Positions 1 through 9,574 are shown, counted from the stretch's first letter. The stretch is DNA of 52,400 bases from an uncultured Oscillospiraceae bacterium (GCA_905235655.1 CAJOMA010000004.1:1-52400), one strand, 5' to 3'. A program made the numbers and translations. The notes: a model not told the origin generated them from the sequence alone.

Positions 1-816
1 ATCATCAATCAGCTTGGCAGTATCCGGAGAATAGTCCTGCTTATCAGCGAGATCTCTTCCTAAGAAAACCTCATGCTGAGCTTCGCCAAAGACCTGGTTC
101 CCTAAGACATCGCTCATGCCAAAGCGTGTCACCATCTGGCGCGCAAGCTTTGTTGCCCGTTCTATATCGTTAGATGCACCCGTTGTAATATCTGAGCAGA
201 AGAGTTTTTCTGCGGCGCGCCCACCTAACAGCGTGGTAATTTGGTCTAACAAAGTTGACCTTGACTCCAAGAAGTGATCCTGCTCAGGCAAGCTCAGCGT
301 ATACCCTAAAGCCTGGCCACGCGGAACAATGGTAATTTTGTGCACCGGATCTGCATCCTCAAGCAAATGGCCTACCAAAGCATGCCCAGATTCATGATAG
401 GCAATGGTTGCGCGCTCTTTATCAGAGACCACGCGACTTTTGCGCTCGGGACCTGCAATCACGCGTTCCATGGCCTCCTCTATCTCGTTCATGCTGATCT
501 CTTTTTTATTGCGCCGCGCGGCCAGCAAAGCAGCCTCATTCAACAGATTCGCAAGGTCAGCGCCCGTAAAACCCGGCGTAAGTTTAGCAATGCTATCAAA
601 AGCAATATCTGCTGCAAACGGCTTACCCTCTGCATGGACCTTAAGAATCTGCTCACGGCCAGCCACATCTGGTCTGTCTACCGTAATCTGGCGATCAAAA
701 CGGCCCGGTCTTAAAAGGGCTGGATCTAACACGTCCGGCCGATTTGTTGCCGCAATCAGGATGACGCCTGCCGCGATCAGCTTGGATTTTGATAGTTTTG
801 CGGTCAGAACAAACAT
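1..816 (-). CDS. ftsH: Partial FtsH-like ATP-dependent zinc metalloprotease (runs off the left edge), joined in frame to a foreign-looking N-terminus (see findings)
   Basis: Reverse strand reads ...[45 protein letters not shown]...[23 protein letters not shown]...[13 protein letters not shown] (HExxH)...GRAAEKLF...; open to base 1. The apparent start [17 protein letters not shown] is not FtsH-like. Confidence 0.85.
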   Translation of the reverse strand, partial: MFVLTAKLSKSKLIAAGVILIAATNRPDVLDPALLRPGRFDRQITVDRPDVAGREQILKVHAEGKPFAADIAFDSIAKLTPGFTGADLANLLNEAALLAARRNKKEISMNEIEEAMERVIAGPERKSRVVSDKERATIAYHESGHALVGHLLEDADPVHKITIVPRGQALGYTLSLPEQDHFLESRSTLLDQITTLLGGRAAEKLFCSDITTGASNDIERATKLARQMVTRFGMSDVLGNQVFGEAQHEVFLGRDLADKQDYSPDTAKLIDD

Positions 817-892
817 GAAATTCCCCCCGAAAGTATTGATGTGATACACTGTATGTCCGCAGAAGGACAATTATTCCGAAAGGAGCTGCGCT

Positions 893-1621
893 ATGCAGAG
901 ACTGGATCGGTTTCTTTCCGAAGCCGGCGTGGAGTCGCGCAGAAAGCTGAAGGACGTGATCCGCTCCGGCAGAGTGACGGTGAACGGCGAAATCTGCGCA
1001 GCGCCGGATCAGAAAATTGACGAGCAGAACGACGTTGTCGCGCTCGACGGTCAGACGATCGGCAGAGGAGACAGGCGCATTGTCGTAATGCTGCACAAGC
1101 CTGCCGGCTGTGTGACGGCTGCAACGGACGAGCGATATCCGACCGTCATGGAGTATTTGCCGCCGGAGTATAAGCGATTAATGCCGATCGGGCGTCTGGA
1201 TATGGACACGGAAGGACTGCTGCTGTTTACGAACGACGGCGACCTTGCGCATCGCCTGATCTCTCCGAAGCGCGGGATCGAAAAGAGCTACTATGCCGAG
1301 CATGCGGGAACGGCGGACGCGGGTGACGTCGCCGCGTTTGCGCAGGGCTGCGTTTTGAAAGACGGTACGAAATGCCTTGCGGCGGTGCTGGAGCCGCTCG
1401 GAGAAGGGAAGTCCCTCGTCCGTGTGCGCGAGGGCAAGTATCATCAGGTACGGCGCATGCTCGCCAGCCGCGGCAAACCGGTATCCTATCTGCGGCGCGT
1501 CTCCGAGGGCAGTCTGGAACTGGGCGACCTTCCGGCCGGAATGACACGTGAACTGACAGAATTGGAAATTGCGCAGTTGGAATCTGTTGATTTTGACGAA
1601 AAATTTTTCAAAGAAACCTGA
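893..1621 (+). CDS. 16S/23S rRNA pseudouridine synthase, RsuA/RluB family
   Basis: S4-like N-terminus MQRLDRFLSEAGVESRRK, catalytic GRLDMDTEGLLLFTNDG, EGKYHQVRRML. Confidence 0.93.
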   Translation: MQRLDRFLSEAGVESRRKLKDVIRSGRVTVNGEICAAPDQKIDEQNDVVALDGQTIGRGDRRIVVMLHKPAGCVTAATDERYPTVMEYLPPEYKRLMPIGRLDMDTEGLLLFTNDGDLAHRLISPKRGIEKSYYAEHAGTADAGDVAAFAQGCVLKDGTKCLAAVLEPLGEGKSLVRVREGKYHQVRRMLASRGKPVSYLRRVSEGSLELGDLPAGMTRELTELEIAQLESVDFDEKFFKET

Positions 1622-1726
1622 AACATTTTGCTCAAAAAAATTCCTCCGCTTTGTCCATATTCACGAAAAATTATAAATAATCCATAAAAACCGAGCTCTG
1701 AAATGAAATAAAATGTCTAAAAAGAC

Positions 1727-1755
1727 TTGCAATCTGTTGAAAAATGGAGTATGAT
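1727..1755 (+). promoter_or_regulatory. Predicted sigma-A promoter (TTGCAA-17-TATGAT) for the PucR/CdaR-like gene
   Basis: TTGCAA at 1727, 17-bp spacer, TATGAT at 1750. Confidence 0.6.
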
Positions 1756-1812
1756 TGCAGTTAGAATTTCGCCGAATATCGGCATTTTCCCGAAAGACAA
1801 GGAGGACGGCTT

Positions 1813-2904
1813 ATGGCAAGTCGTATGTTTCAGAGTGTGATCGAACAGCTCTGCGAGGCTTCGCAGCGGACGATCGGCGTGATCGACGCGGAGGGCACTG
1901 TGATCTCCTGCGGCAGCGCCGCACTGCTGGGAGAGCGGTTCAACGACGCGGCCGCCGCTGTGAACGCGGACCCGGAGAATCCGGTCTGTGTCGGCAATCG
2001 GACGTTTTTTGCGCTGAAGGGATGGAACCAGACCTTCGGTTACTGCGTCTTTACGGATGGCACCGACGAGCAGTCTGCGGCGATCTGCCGCATGGCGCAG
2101 GTTTCCCTCAGCTTTACCAAGAGCTACTACGAGGAAAAGCACGACAAGGGAACCTTTGTCAAGAACATCATCACGGACAATATCCTGCCGGGTGACATCT
2201 ATATCCGCGCGAAGGAGCTGCATTTCCAGACGGAGCAGCCGCGCGTAGTCTTCCTTGTCCGTCAGCGCGGTCATGCGGACGTTGCGGTCGTGGAGCTGCT
2301 GCAGTCCATGTTCAGCGATCAGCAGGATTTTGTCATCAGCGTGAACGAGACGGATCACGCCGTGATCTGCCATGTCGCGCCGGACGTGACCGGCGAAGAG
2401 CTGACGCAGATGGCGAAGAACATCGAAGAACGCCTGAAGACCGAGCTGTTCGCCCGCACGACGATCGGCATCGGCACGGTGTCCGAGCATCTGCGCGAGC
2501 TTGCCGACTCCTATAAGGAAGCGCAGGTCGCCATTGAGATCGGTAAGGTGTTCGACACCGAGAAGACTGTCATCAACTACGAAAACCTCGGCATCGGCCG
2601 CCTGATCTATCAGCTCCCGACGACCCTGTGCGATATTTTCCTGTCCGAAGTCTTCAAGAAAAATTCCATCGACTCTCTGGATCAGGAGACCCTGTTCACG
2701 ATCAATATGTTCTTTGAGAACAGTCTGAACGTTTCCGAGACCTCCCGTAAGCTGTTTGTCCACAGGAATACGCTTGTCTACCGTCTGGAGAAGATCAAGA
2801 AGCTGACCGGACTTGACCTGCGCGAATTTGACGATGCCATTATTTTCAAGGTCGCGCTGATGGTCAAAAAGTATCTTGCCTCCCGCGAGAGTCGAATGAT
2901 ATAA
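1813..2904 (+). CDS. PucR/CdaR-type transcriptional regulator with C-terminal HTH
   Basis: C-terminal NVSETSRKLFVHRNTLVYRLEKIKKLTGLDLREFDDAIIFKVAL is a typical PucR HTH_30 signature. Confidence 0.85.
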   Translation: MASRMFQSVIEQLCEASQRTIGVIDAEGTVISCGSAALLGERFNDAAAAVNADPENPVCVGNRTFFALKGWNQTFGYCVFTDGTDEQSAAICRMAQVSLSFTKSYYEEKHDKGTFVKNIITDNILPGDIYIRAKELHFQTEQPRVVFLVRQRGHADVAVVELLQSMFSDQQDFVISVNETDHAVICHVAPDVTGEELTQMAKNIEERLKTELFARTTIGIGTVSEHLRELADSYKEAQVAIEIGKVFDTEKTVINYENLGIGRLIYQLPTTLCDIFLSEVFKKNSIDSLDQETLFTINMFFENSLNVSETSRKLFVHRNTLVYRLEKIKKLTGLDLREFDDAIIFKVALMVKKYLASRESRMI

Positions 2905-2920
2905 GAAATTTGGTGATAAA

Positions 2921-3607
2921 ATGATTGATTTAATCAACGTAACAAAAACATACGAGACCGGTACGCATGCGCTCAACGGTATCGACATGCACATCGACGA
3001 CGGAGAATTTGTCTTCCTGGTCGGTCAGTCCGGTTCGGGCAAATCGACCATCATCAAACTGCTGACTGCGGAACTGAAGCCAACCTCCGGCTCGATTTTG
3101 GTCAATGGCTACAAGCTCGAGTCGATCAAGCGCTCCTCTGTGCCCTATATGCGCCGCACGCTGGGCGTCATTTTCCAGGATTTCCGTCTGATCGAGAACA
3201 AGACGGTCTATGAAAACGTCGCCTTTGCCATGCGCGTCATCGGCGCGTCGAACAAGGAGATCAAGAAGCGCGTACCGTACGTTCTCGAGCTGGTCGGGCT
3301 GGAGAACAAGGGCCGCCGCCTGCCCAACGAGCTGTCCGGCGGCGAGCAGCAGCGTGTCGCGATCGCCCGCGCGCTGATCAACAACCCCACGATGATCATC
3401 GCCGACGAGCCGACCGGCAACCTCGATCCGGCGCGCTCGTTTGAGATCATGCTCCTGCTGGAGAAAATCAACTCCCTCGGCACAACGGTCATGGTCGTTA
3501 CGCACGAGAAGGGTCTGGTCGACCGCTTCACCAAGCGCGTCGTCGCCATTGAAGAAGGTCGGGTCATCAGCGACGGAATGGACGGGTATTACGACTATGA
3601 AGCATAA
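2921..3607 (+). CDS. ftsE: Cell division ATP-binding protein FtsE
   Basis: Walker A GQSGSGKSTI, signature LSGGEQQRVAIARAL, Walker B MIIADEPTGNLDP; followed by ftsX. Confidence 0.95.
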   Translation: MIDLINVTKTYETGTHALNGIDMHIDDGEFVFLVGQSGSGKSTIIKLLTAELKPTSGSILVNGYKLESIKRSSVPYMRRTLGVIFQDFRLIENKTVYENVAFAMRVIGASNKEIKKRVPYVLELVGLENKGRRLPNELSGGEQQRVAIARALINNPTMIIADEPTGNLDPARSFEIMLLLEKINSLGTTVMVVTHEKGLVDRFTKRVVAIEEGRVISDGMDGYYDYEA

Positions 3608-4478
3608 TAATTTCGGGTATTTACTGGGCGAAGGCTTCCGCGCGGTATTCAAGCACGGCTTTATGTCCTTCGCGGCGATCAGCATTACGGTCGCCTGTCT
3701 TGTGATCATCAACAGCTTCCTGCTGATCTGCTACAACCTCAACCTGACGGTGGAGGATGTGCAGAAGCAAACGCGCATCGTCGTCGTCATCGACGAAACC
3801 TATACCGAGGCGCAGTCCAAGAGCGTCGGCTCTGATATCAACCTGTTGGACAATGTCGCCAACGCAAAGTTTGTCTCCCGCACCGAGGCGCTGGAAAACT
3901 TCATGGGCGATTCCGACCGTTCCCTGTTTGAGGGTCTGGACCCGCAGTCCATGCGCGACCAGTTTGAGATTACGCTTGTGGATAACGCAAAAATCGCCGA
4001 AACGCAGGCAGAGCTGGAGAGCATCACCGGCGTCGCCGTGGTCTATGCGGACGTGGAGGTCGGCAACGCGCTGGCGACCATCCGCACGGTGCTCTATATT
4101 GCTTCGCTTGCGATCGCAGCGGTGCTGCTCGTCGTTTCTCTGATTATCATTTCCAACACGATCCGCCTTGCGATGCTGGATCGCCGCGAGGAGATTGCGA
4201 TCATGAAGATGGTCGGCGCGACAAACAGCTTTATCCGCTTCCCGTTCTTTGTGGAGGGCTTTGTTCTCGGCTTCTTCGGCGCGGTTTTGTCCTTCTTCAT
4301 CGAATGGGGTCTGTACGAGCTCATTCGCAAGGCGGTTTTGAACACGGGTCTGAAGGTTCTGACGGTCGTGCCCTTTGCCGAGGTCATGATGCCCATGGCG
4401 GTGATTTGCGCGGTTGCCGGCTTCTTTATCGGTATCTTCGGCAGCCTGATGTCCATCCGCCGGTTCCTGAAGGTGTGA
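3597..4478 (+). CDS. ftsX: Cell division permease FtsX
   Basis: MKHNNFGYLLGEGFRAVFKHGFMSFAAISITVACLVI...; IRLAMLDRREEIAIMKMVGATNSFIRFPF is a typical FtsX motif. ATG at 3597 overlaps the ftsE end. Confidence 0.94.
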   Translation: MKHNNFGYLLGEGFRAVFKHGFMSFAAISITVACLVIINSFLLICYNLNLTVEDVQKQTRIVVVIDETYTEAQSKSVGSDINLLDNVANAKFVSRTEALENFMGDSDRSLFEGLDPQSMRDQFEITLVDNAKIAETQAELESITGVAVVYADVEVGNALATIRTVLYIASLAIAAVLLVVSLIIISNTIRLAMLDRREEIAIMKMVGATNSFIRFPFFVEGFVLGFFGAVLSFFIEWGLYELIRKAVLNTGLKVLTVVPFAEVMMPMAVICAVAGFFIGIFGSLMSIRRFLKV

Positions 4479-4523
4479 TTTCCGAATCGAAAGACGGTTT
4501 GTTTTTGAGATAGGAGGAATACT

Positions 4524-5783
4524 ATGTACAAGTACAGAAGACTGTTTATTACTCTGATAGCAGGTCTGCTTGTCATTTCACTGCTTGCCGGCTTTGTCGT
4601 GATGATTGTCAACGCCAAGACCTCCGCCGAGATTCAGGAGGAGATCGACAAGCTGGAAAATCAATCGGATGAACTTGAGGCGCAGCGCAGCGAGCTGGAA
4701 GCGCAGATCGCCGAAAATGAGAATAAAACGCTGAATATCGTCGAGCAGAAGGCGCAGGTCGATCAGGAAATCGAGCTGACGCGGCTGGAGATTGAGAACG
4801 TCACCGAGCAGGTGCACCAGTATAATCTGCTGATTTCCGAGAAGCAGGCGGAGCTTGACGAGCTGCAGAGACAGCAGGACGATCTCTTCGAGCGCTATAA
4901 GCTGCGCATGCGCGCCATGCAGGAGCGCGGCGAAATCTCCTACTGGTCGGTGCTGATCGAGGCGGAGAGCTTCGCGGAAATGCTCAACTGCCGCGCCATG
5001 ATTGAGGAGATTGCGAAGGCCGATCAGCGCATGCTGGATCAAATACGCGTGCTTGCCTCCGAGGTCATCGCCGCCAAGGAAGACCTCGCAGCACAGAAGG
5101 TCATTCTGGAGCAGAAGAAGGCGGAGCTTTCGGAAGCGCAGAAGCTTCTGGATGAAAAGCGCGCCGAATCCGACCAGCTGCTTGCGGAGCTGGTCGCGGA
5201 TAAGATCGAGCTGATCAAGCTCGATGAAGAATATGAAGCGCAATTGACGGCGCTGACCGACGAGATCGCCGCGCTCGAGGCGGAGAAGACCGCCGCCCTG
5301 CAGGCAGAATGGCTCGCGGCGCATCCGCCCGCGCCTCCCACGCCGGACAATCCCGATCCGCAGCCGGTCTATCCGAGCAGCGGCGAAGGCTTCCTGTTCC
5401 CGCTCGACCGCAGCGGCTACGTTTGCGTCACCAGCTCCTACGGCTACCGCGTCCACCCCATCACCGGCAACTATACGATGCATAACGGCGTCGATCTTGC
5501 GGCGTATGAGGGAACTGCGATTTACGCCACCAAGAGCGGCTACGTCACCACGGCGACCTATAACTACGCCTACGGCTACTACGTGACAATCAACCACATG
5601 GACGGCTTCTCGTCCCTTTACGGCCACATGACCCACTACATCGTCAGCGAGGGAGATTACGTCTCACAGGGGCAGACGATAGGCTACGTCGGCTCCACCG
5701 GCTATTCCACCGGCCCGCACCTGCACTTTACCATTTACTATAACGGCGATACCGTCAACCCGATGAACTATATTTCTGGCTGA
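4524..5783 (+). CDS. Murein hydrolase activator / M23 (LytM) peptidase with coiled-coil N-terminus
   Basis: Long coiled coil, then TSSYGYRVHPITGNYTMHNGVDLAA...SLYGHM...TGYSTGPHLHFTIYYNG (M23 motifs); downstream of ftsEX. Confidence 0.92.
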   Translation: MYKYRRLFITLIAGLLVISLLAGFVVMIVNAKTSAEIQEEIDKLENQSDELEAQRSELEAQIAENENKTLNIVEQKAQVDQEIELTRLEIENVTEQVHQYNLLISEKQAELDELQRQQDDLFERYKLRMRAMQERGEISYWSVLIEAESFAEMLNCRAMIEEIAKADQRMLDQIRVLASEVIAAKEDLAAQKVILEQKKAELSEAQKLLDEKRAESDQLLAELVADKIELIKLDEEYEAQLTALTDEIAALEAEKTAALQAEWLAAHPPAPPTPDNPDPQPVYPSSGEGFLFPLDRSGYVCVTSSYGYRVHPITGNYTMHNGVDLAAYEGTAIYATKSGYVTTATYNYAYGYYVTINHMDGFSSLYGHMTHYIVSEGDYVSQGQTIGYVGSTGYSTGPHLHFTIYYNGDTVNPMNYISG

Positions 5784-5797
5784 TACATGGTTCATGC

Positions 5798-5826
5798 GCC
5801 CGGAGCCTGCACCGCGGGCTCCGGGC
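5798..5826. other. GC-rich intergenic stem-loop without a T-tract
   Basis: GCCCGGAGCC (5798-5807) / GGCTCCGGGC (5817-5826). Confidence 0.6.
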
Positions 5827-5849
5827 ATAAAACTATACAGGAGATTCTT

Positions 5850-7064
5850 ATGAAGCAAAACAAATCTATGATTCGTAAAACGCTCTGCATCCTGCTCGCG
5901 ATCGGCATAAGCCTTTCGATCAGCGGCTGCTATTATAAACATACGCCCGTGCGGCCCAGCAAACCTGATAGCACTGCTCCGACCGAGCCGCAGGATACCT
6001 CTTATCAACAGAAGCTTGAAGAGATCATCGCTTACCTCGACCAATACTATGTCGACGGCTATTCCACCGAGAAGCTCGGCGACTATCTTGCCGAGGCTGC
6101 GATCGCCTCGACCGGCGACCGCTGGAGCTACTATATCAGCGCCGAGGACTACGACGCATACATGGAGAGCAACGCGAACGCATACGTCGGCATCGGCGTA
6201 ACGATCGAGCTGACGAAGGAGGACGATCCGGGCTTCACAATCATTTCCGTGACCCATAACAGTCCTGCGGAGGCGGCAGGGCTGCAGATCGGCGATATGA
6301 TCGTCGCCGTCGAGGGGGAAAGTGCTGCGACGCTGGGCATGACGGAAGCGCAGCACCGCGTCCGCGGCGAGGCCGGCACGGATGTTACGATCACGATTCT
6401 GCGCGACGGCAAGCGCTTCGACGTGACCATTACCAGACAGGAGATCAAGGTCGACGTCGTGGTCTATGAGCTGCTCGAAAATAGCGTCGGCTATATCAAG
6501 ATCAACAATTTCGACACCCGTTCCTCCGCCGACGCGATCGCGGCGATCGAGGATTTGACCGCGCAGGGCGCGGATTGCCTCGTTTTTGATCTTCGCTTCA
6601 ATCCCGGCGGAATGAAGCACGAGCTGGTCAAGCTCCTCGACTACCTCCTGCCGGAAGGGGCGCTCTTCCGCTCCGTCGACTACAAGGGCGAGGAAGAGGT
6701 CGATACTTCCGACGCAAGCTATCTGGATATTCCGATGGCGGTGCTGGTCAATGACGATTCCTATTCCGCGGCGGAGTTCTTCGCTGCTGCGCTGCAGGAA
6801 TATGAAGCCGGCGTGATCGTCGGCACGCAGACCTGCGGCAAGGCAAATTATCAGCAGACCTTCCGCCTGAGCGACGGCTCTGCAATCGCAATTTCCACCG
6901 GTCACTATCAGACGCCGCACGGCGTCACCCTCGCGGGCGTCGGCGTAACGCCGGACGTGATCGTCGAGGTGGACGACGAAACCTATCTGGATTTGTATTA
7001 TGAAAAAATCGCCCGTGAGGACGATGCGCAGCTTCAAGCGGCAATTGCCGCCCTCGGCAAATAA
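5850..7064 (+). CDS. S41 family C-terminal processing peptidase (CtpA-like), lipoprotein signal
   Basis: Lipobox-like SLSISGCYYK; PDZ GIGVTIE...SPAEAAGLQIGDMIVAVEG; catalytic DDSYSAAEFFAAALQEY...GKANYQQTF. Confidence 0.92.
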   Translation: MKQNKSMIRKTLCILLAIGISLSISGCYYKHTPVRPSKPDSTAPTEPQDTSYQQKLEEIIAYLDQYYVDGYSTEKLGDYLAEAAIASTGDRWSYYISAEDYDAYMESNANAYVGIGVTIELTKEDDPGFTIISVTHNSPAEAAGLQIGDMIVAVEGESAATLGMTEAQHRVRGEAGTDVTITILRDGKRFDVTITRQEIKVDVVVYELLENSVGYIKINNFDTRSSADAIAAIEDLTAQGADCLVFDLRFNPGGMKHELVKLLDYLLPEGALFRSVDYKGEEEVDTSDASYLDIPMAVLVNDDSYSAAEFFAAALQEYEAGVIVGTQTCGKANYQQTFRLSDGSAIAISTGHYQTPHGVTLAGVGVTPDVIVEVDDETYLDLYYEKIAREDDAQLQAAIAALGK

Positions 7065-7068
7065 ATGC

Positions 7069-7097
7069 TTGACAGAAGGGGCGCTTTCCTCTATAAT
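7069..7097 (+). promoter_or_regulatory. Consensus sigma-A promoter (TTGACA-17-TATAAT) for greA
   Basis: Exact TTGACA and TATAAT hexamers with 17-bp spacer. Confidence 0.8.
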
Positions 7098-7132
7098 CAT
7101 TGCGCATATTTGTATCATTGGAGGATCACGGT

Positions 7133-7612
7133 ATGGCGAAAGAATACAAACTGACCAGAGATCGCTTGAAGGAACTGGAAGCGGAGCTGCATTATCTGAA
7201 AACCACCAGAGAAAAGGAAGTCGCCGAGCAGATCAAGGAAGCGCGTTCCTTCGGCGACCTTTCCGAAAACAGCGAATATGATGAAGCGAAAAACGAACAG
7301 GCGAAACTCTACGGCAGAATCACGGAGATTGAGAACATCATGTCTCACGCCGTCGTGATCGACGAGACGACGGACGCCGAGGAAGAAAACCGCGTCGGGA
7401 TCGGCTGCACGGTCAAGGTGCGCGACGTCGAGCTGGACGAGACGGACGTTTTTGCGATCGTCGGCTCGCAGGAGGCGAACCCGATGGAAAACCGCATTTC
7501 CGACGACTCTCCCTTCGGCAAGGCTCTGCTCGGCAAGCTGATCGGCGAGATCGCCGAGGTGGAAGCGCCCGCAGGCACGATCCGCATTGAAATTCTGGAC
7601 GTAAATCGCTGA
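7133..7612 (+). CDS. greA: Transcription elongation factor GreA
   Basis: LTRDRLKELEAELHYLKTTREKEVAEQIKEARSFGDLSENSEYDEAKNEQ. Confidence 0.95.
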   Translation: MAKEYKLTRDRLKELEAELHYLKTTREKEVAEQIKEARSFGDLSENSEYDEAKNEQAKLYGRITEIENIMSHAVVIDETTDAEEENRVGIGCTVKVRDVELDETDVFAIVGSQEANPMENRISDDSPFGKALLGKLIGEIAEVEAPAGTIRIEILDVNR

Positions 7613-7628
7613 AATATACGCGGCAGAA

Positions 7629-9128
7629 ATGGAGAAAACTATGGCAAAGTTTGTACCGCAGGAGGAGCTCTCTCTTGTCGATCAGGTGAGAATCCGCAGA
7701 GAGAAGCTGGCGCAGCTCTGTGAGGAGGGAAGAAACCCCTTCACACAGACTAAATTTGATTTTACGGCCACCAGCGCGCAGATCAAAGACCGATTTGACG
7801 AGATGGAAGGTCAGTCCGTAGCGGTTGCCGGACGTCTGATGAGCAAGCGCGGCATGGGCAAGGTGATATTTGCCGATCTGCAGGACAGCGACGGCCGTAT
7901 CCAGCTCTACATGAAATTTGACGAAATGGCGGAGGCGGACTTTGAGGACTGCCGCAAGCTCGATATCGGCGATATCGTCGGCGTAGACGGCGACGTGTTC
8001 CGCACGCAGCGCGGCGAAATCTCCGTCCGCGCGCACAAGGTCACGCTCCTGAGCAAGGCGCTGCTCCCGCTGCCGGATAAATTCCACGGTCTGACGAATG
8101 TGGAGACCCGTTACCGCCAGCGATACGTCGATCTGATCGCCAATCCCGAGGTTAAGGAGACCTTTGTCAAGCGCAGCCTGATCCTGCGCGAGCTTCGCGC
8201 ATTTCTGGATTCCAAGGGTTTTCTGGAGGTCGACACCCCGATCCTGACACCGTTCGAGATCGGCGCGTCCGCACGGCCGTTCTTTACCCACCACAACACG
8301 CTGAACATGGACATGGTGCTGCGTATCGAGACAGAGCTCTACCTCAAGCGGCTGGTCGTCGGCGGCATGGACCGCGTCTATGAGGTCGGGCGTATCTTCC
8401 GCAACGAGGGCATGGATCCGAAGCACAATCCGGAGTTCACGACCATCGAGCTCTATCAGGCGTATACCGATTTTCACGGCATGATGGACTTGGTAGAGGA
8501 AATGATGAAGACTGTCGCGATGAAGGTCTGCGGCACGCTGCAGATCGTGTATCAGGGCATTCCCATTGACCTCAGCCACTGGGAGCGCATGACGATGGTC
8601 GAGGCGGTCAAGAAGTATTCCGGTGTGGACTTTGCCGAGGTGAAGTCGGACGAGGAAGCAATCGCGCTTGCCAAGGAGCGCCACGTCGAACTGCCCGAGC
8701 TTCCGACCAAGGGCGCAATCCTCGCGGAATTCTTCGACGCCTTCGTGGAGGAAAAGCTGATACAGCCGACCTTTATCTACGATTACCCCGTGGAAAACAG
8801 CCCGCTTGCCAAGCGCAAGCCGTCTGACCCTGCATTCACTGAACGGTTTGAGTATTTTATCAACGCGACCGAATTCGGCAACGCCTTCAGCGAGCTGAAC
8901 GATCCGATCGACCAGAAGGCGCGCTTCGAGCGGCAGGTCGCCGAGCGCAGGCAGCTCGACCCCAAGAGCAACGCGCAGGTCGATTACGACTATGTGACCG
9001 CGCTGGAATACGGCCTTCCGCCCACGGGCGGTCTTGGCTTCGGCGTCGACCGTCTGGTCATGCTTCTGACCGACTCGGCCTCCATCCGCGACGTCTTGCT
9101 CTTCCCGACAATGAAGCCGTTAGATTGA
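7629..9128 (+). CDS. lysS: Lysyl-tRNA synthetase (class II)
   Basis: OB-fold GRLMSKRGMGKVIFADLQDSDGRIQLY; RYVDLIANPEVKETFVKRS; class II motif 3 PPTGGLGFGVDRLVMLLTDSASIRDVLLFPTMKP. Confidence 0.96.
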   Translation: MEKTMAKFVPQEELSLVDQVRIRREKLAQLCEEGRNPFTQTKFDFTATSAQIKDRFDEMEGQSVAVAGRLMSKRGMGKVIFADLQDSDGRIQLYMKFDEMAEADFEDCRKLDIGDIVGVDGDVFRTQRGEISVRAHKVTLLSKALLPLPDKFHGLTNVETRYRQRYVDLIANPEVKETFVKRSLILRELRAFLDSKGFLEVDTPILTPFEIGASARPFFTHHNTLNMDMVLRIETELYLKRLVVGGMDRVYEVGRIFRNEGMDPKHNPEFTTIELYQAYTDFHGMMDLVEEMMKTVAMKVCGTLQIVYQGIPIDLSHWERMTMVEAVKKYSGVDFAEVKSDEEAIALAKERHVELPELPTKGAILAEFFDAFVEEKLIQPTFIYDYPVENSPLAKRKPSDPAFTERFEYFINATEFGNAFSELNDPIDQKARFERQVAERRQLDPKSNAQVDYDYVTALEYGLPPTGGLGFGVDRLVMLLTDSASIRDVLLFPTMKPLD

Positions 9129-9200
9129 GAAACCCTTGAAATATCACTATTTGCGCTGTTTGTGAAGCCATAAAACAGCAGTTTTATATCAAATGAAGCG

Positions 9201-9243
9201 AAACAGCGTCCTACTCATACGAGTGAGACGCTGTTTTCTTTAT
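9201..9243 (+). terminator. Rho-independent terminator after lysS
   Basis: AAACAGCGTC ... GACGCTGTTTTCTTT. Confidence 0.75.
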
Positions 9244-9294
9244 ACAATCAGAACGGCGCGCTGCGGGATTGATAATCTCATTAGTTACTCTCCA

Positions 9295-9329
9295 AAAATA
9301 TTGCCCTGCTGAATAAGCAGGGCAATAAA
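9295..9329 (-). terminator. Rho-independent terminator for the antisense small-peptide gene
   Basis: Reverse strand TTGCCCTGC-TTATTCA-GCAGGGCAA-TATTTTT. Confidence 0.7.
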
Positions 9330-9363
9330 TTAAAATTAAAACCAACCGCCCTCCGGCGGATTA

Positions 9364-9492
9364 TCATTCGTTAAATCCTCCGTACGCATTTTCATGCTCT
9401 GAGTTGCCGGAATTGCCGGAAGATGTTGTAATTACATCTTCAAGATCAAACTCAATGATAGATAAATTCTCTTTTTCGTAAAACTCTTTCAT
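9364..9492 (-). CDS. Small 42-aa acidic, Gly/Ser/Asn-rich peptide, candidate secreted or modified peptide precursor
   Basis: Reverse-strand ATG...TGA: MKEFYEKENLSIIEFDLEDVITTSSGNSGNSEHENAYGGFNE; GGAGG Shine-Dalgarno 8 nt upstream, consensus promoter at 9546-9574, terminators downstream. Confidence 0.7.
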   Translation of the reverse strand: MKEFYEKENLSIIEFDLEDVITTSSGNSGNSEHENAYGGFNE

Positions 9493-9545
9493 AATTTGAA
9501 CCTCCGTAAATTATTTTGTCATTAAAGTTGCTTTAAATTACTTAT

Positions 9546-9574
9546 TTTATAACATAACGCAATAAGCATATCAA
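9546..9574 (-). promoter_or_regulatory. Sigma-A promoter (TTGATA-17-TATAAA) for the 42-aa peptide gene
   Basis: Reverse strand TTGATA TGCTTATTGCGTTATGT TATAAA. Confidence 0.75.

Noticed and set aside
1717-2994. 425-aa ORF on - strand
   Set aside because: Antisense to the PucR/CdaR-like gene and the start of ftsE; shadow ORF.
9241-9300. Reverse-strand 13-aa ORF MRLSIPQRAVLIV near the peptide locus
   Set aside because: Too short, lies beyond the terminator of the 42-aa peptide and has no support beyond a weak Shine-Dalgarno.
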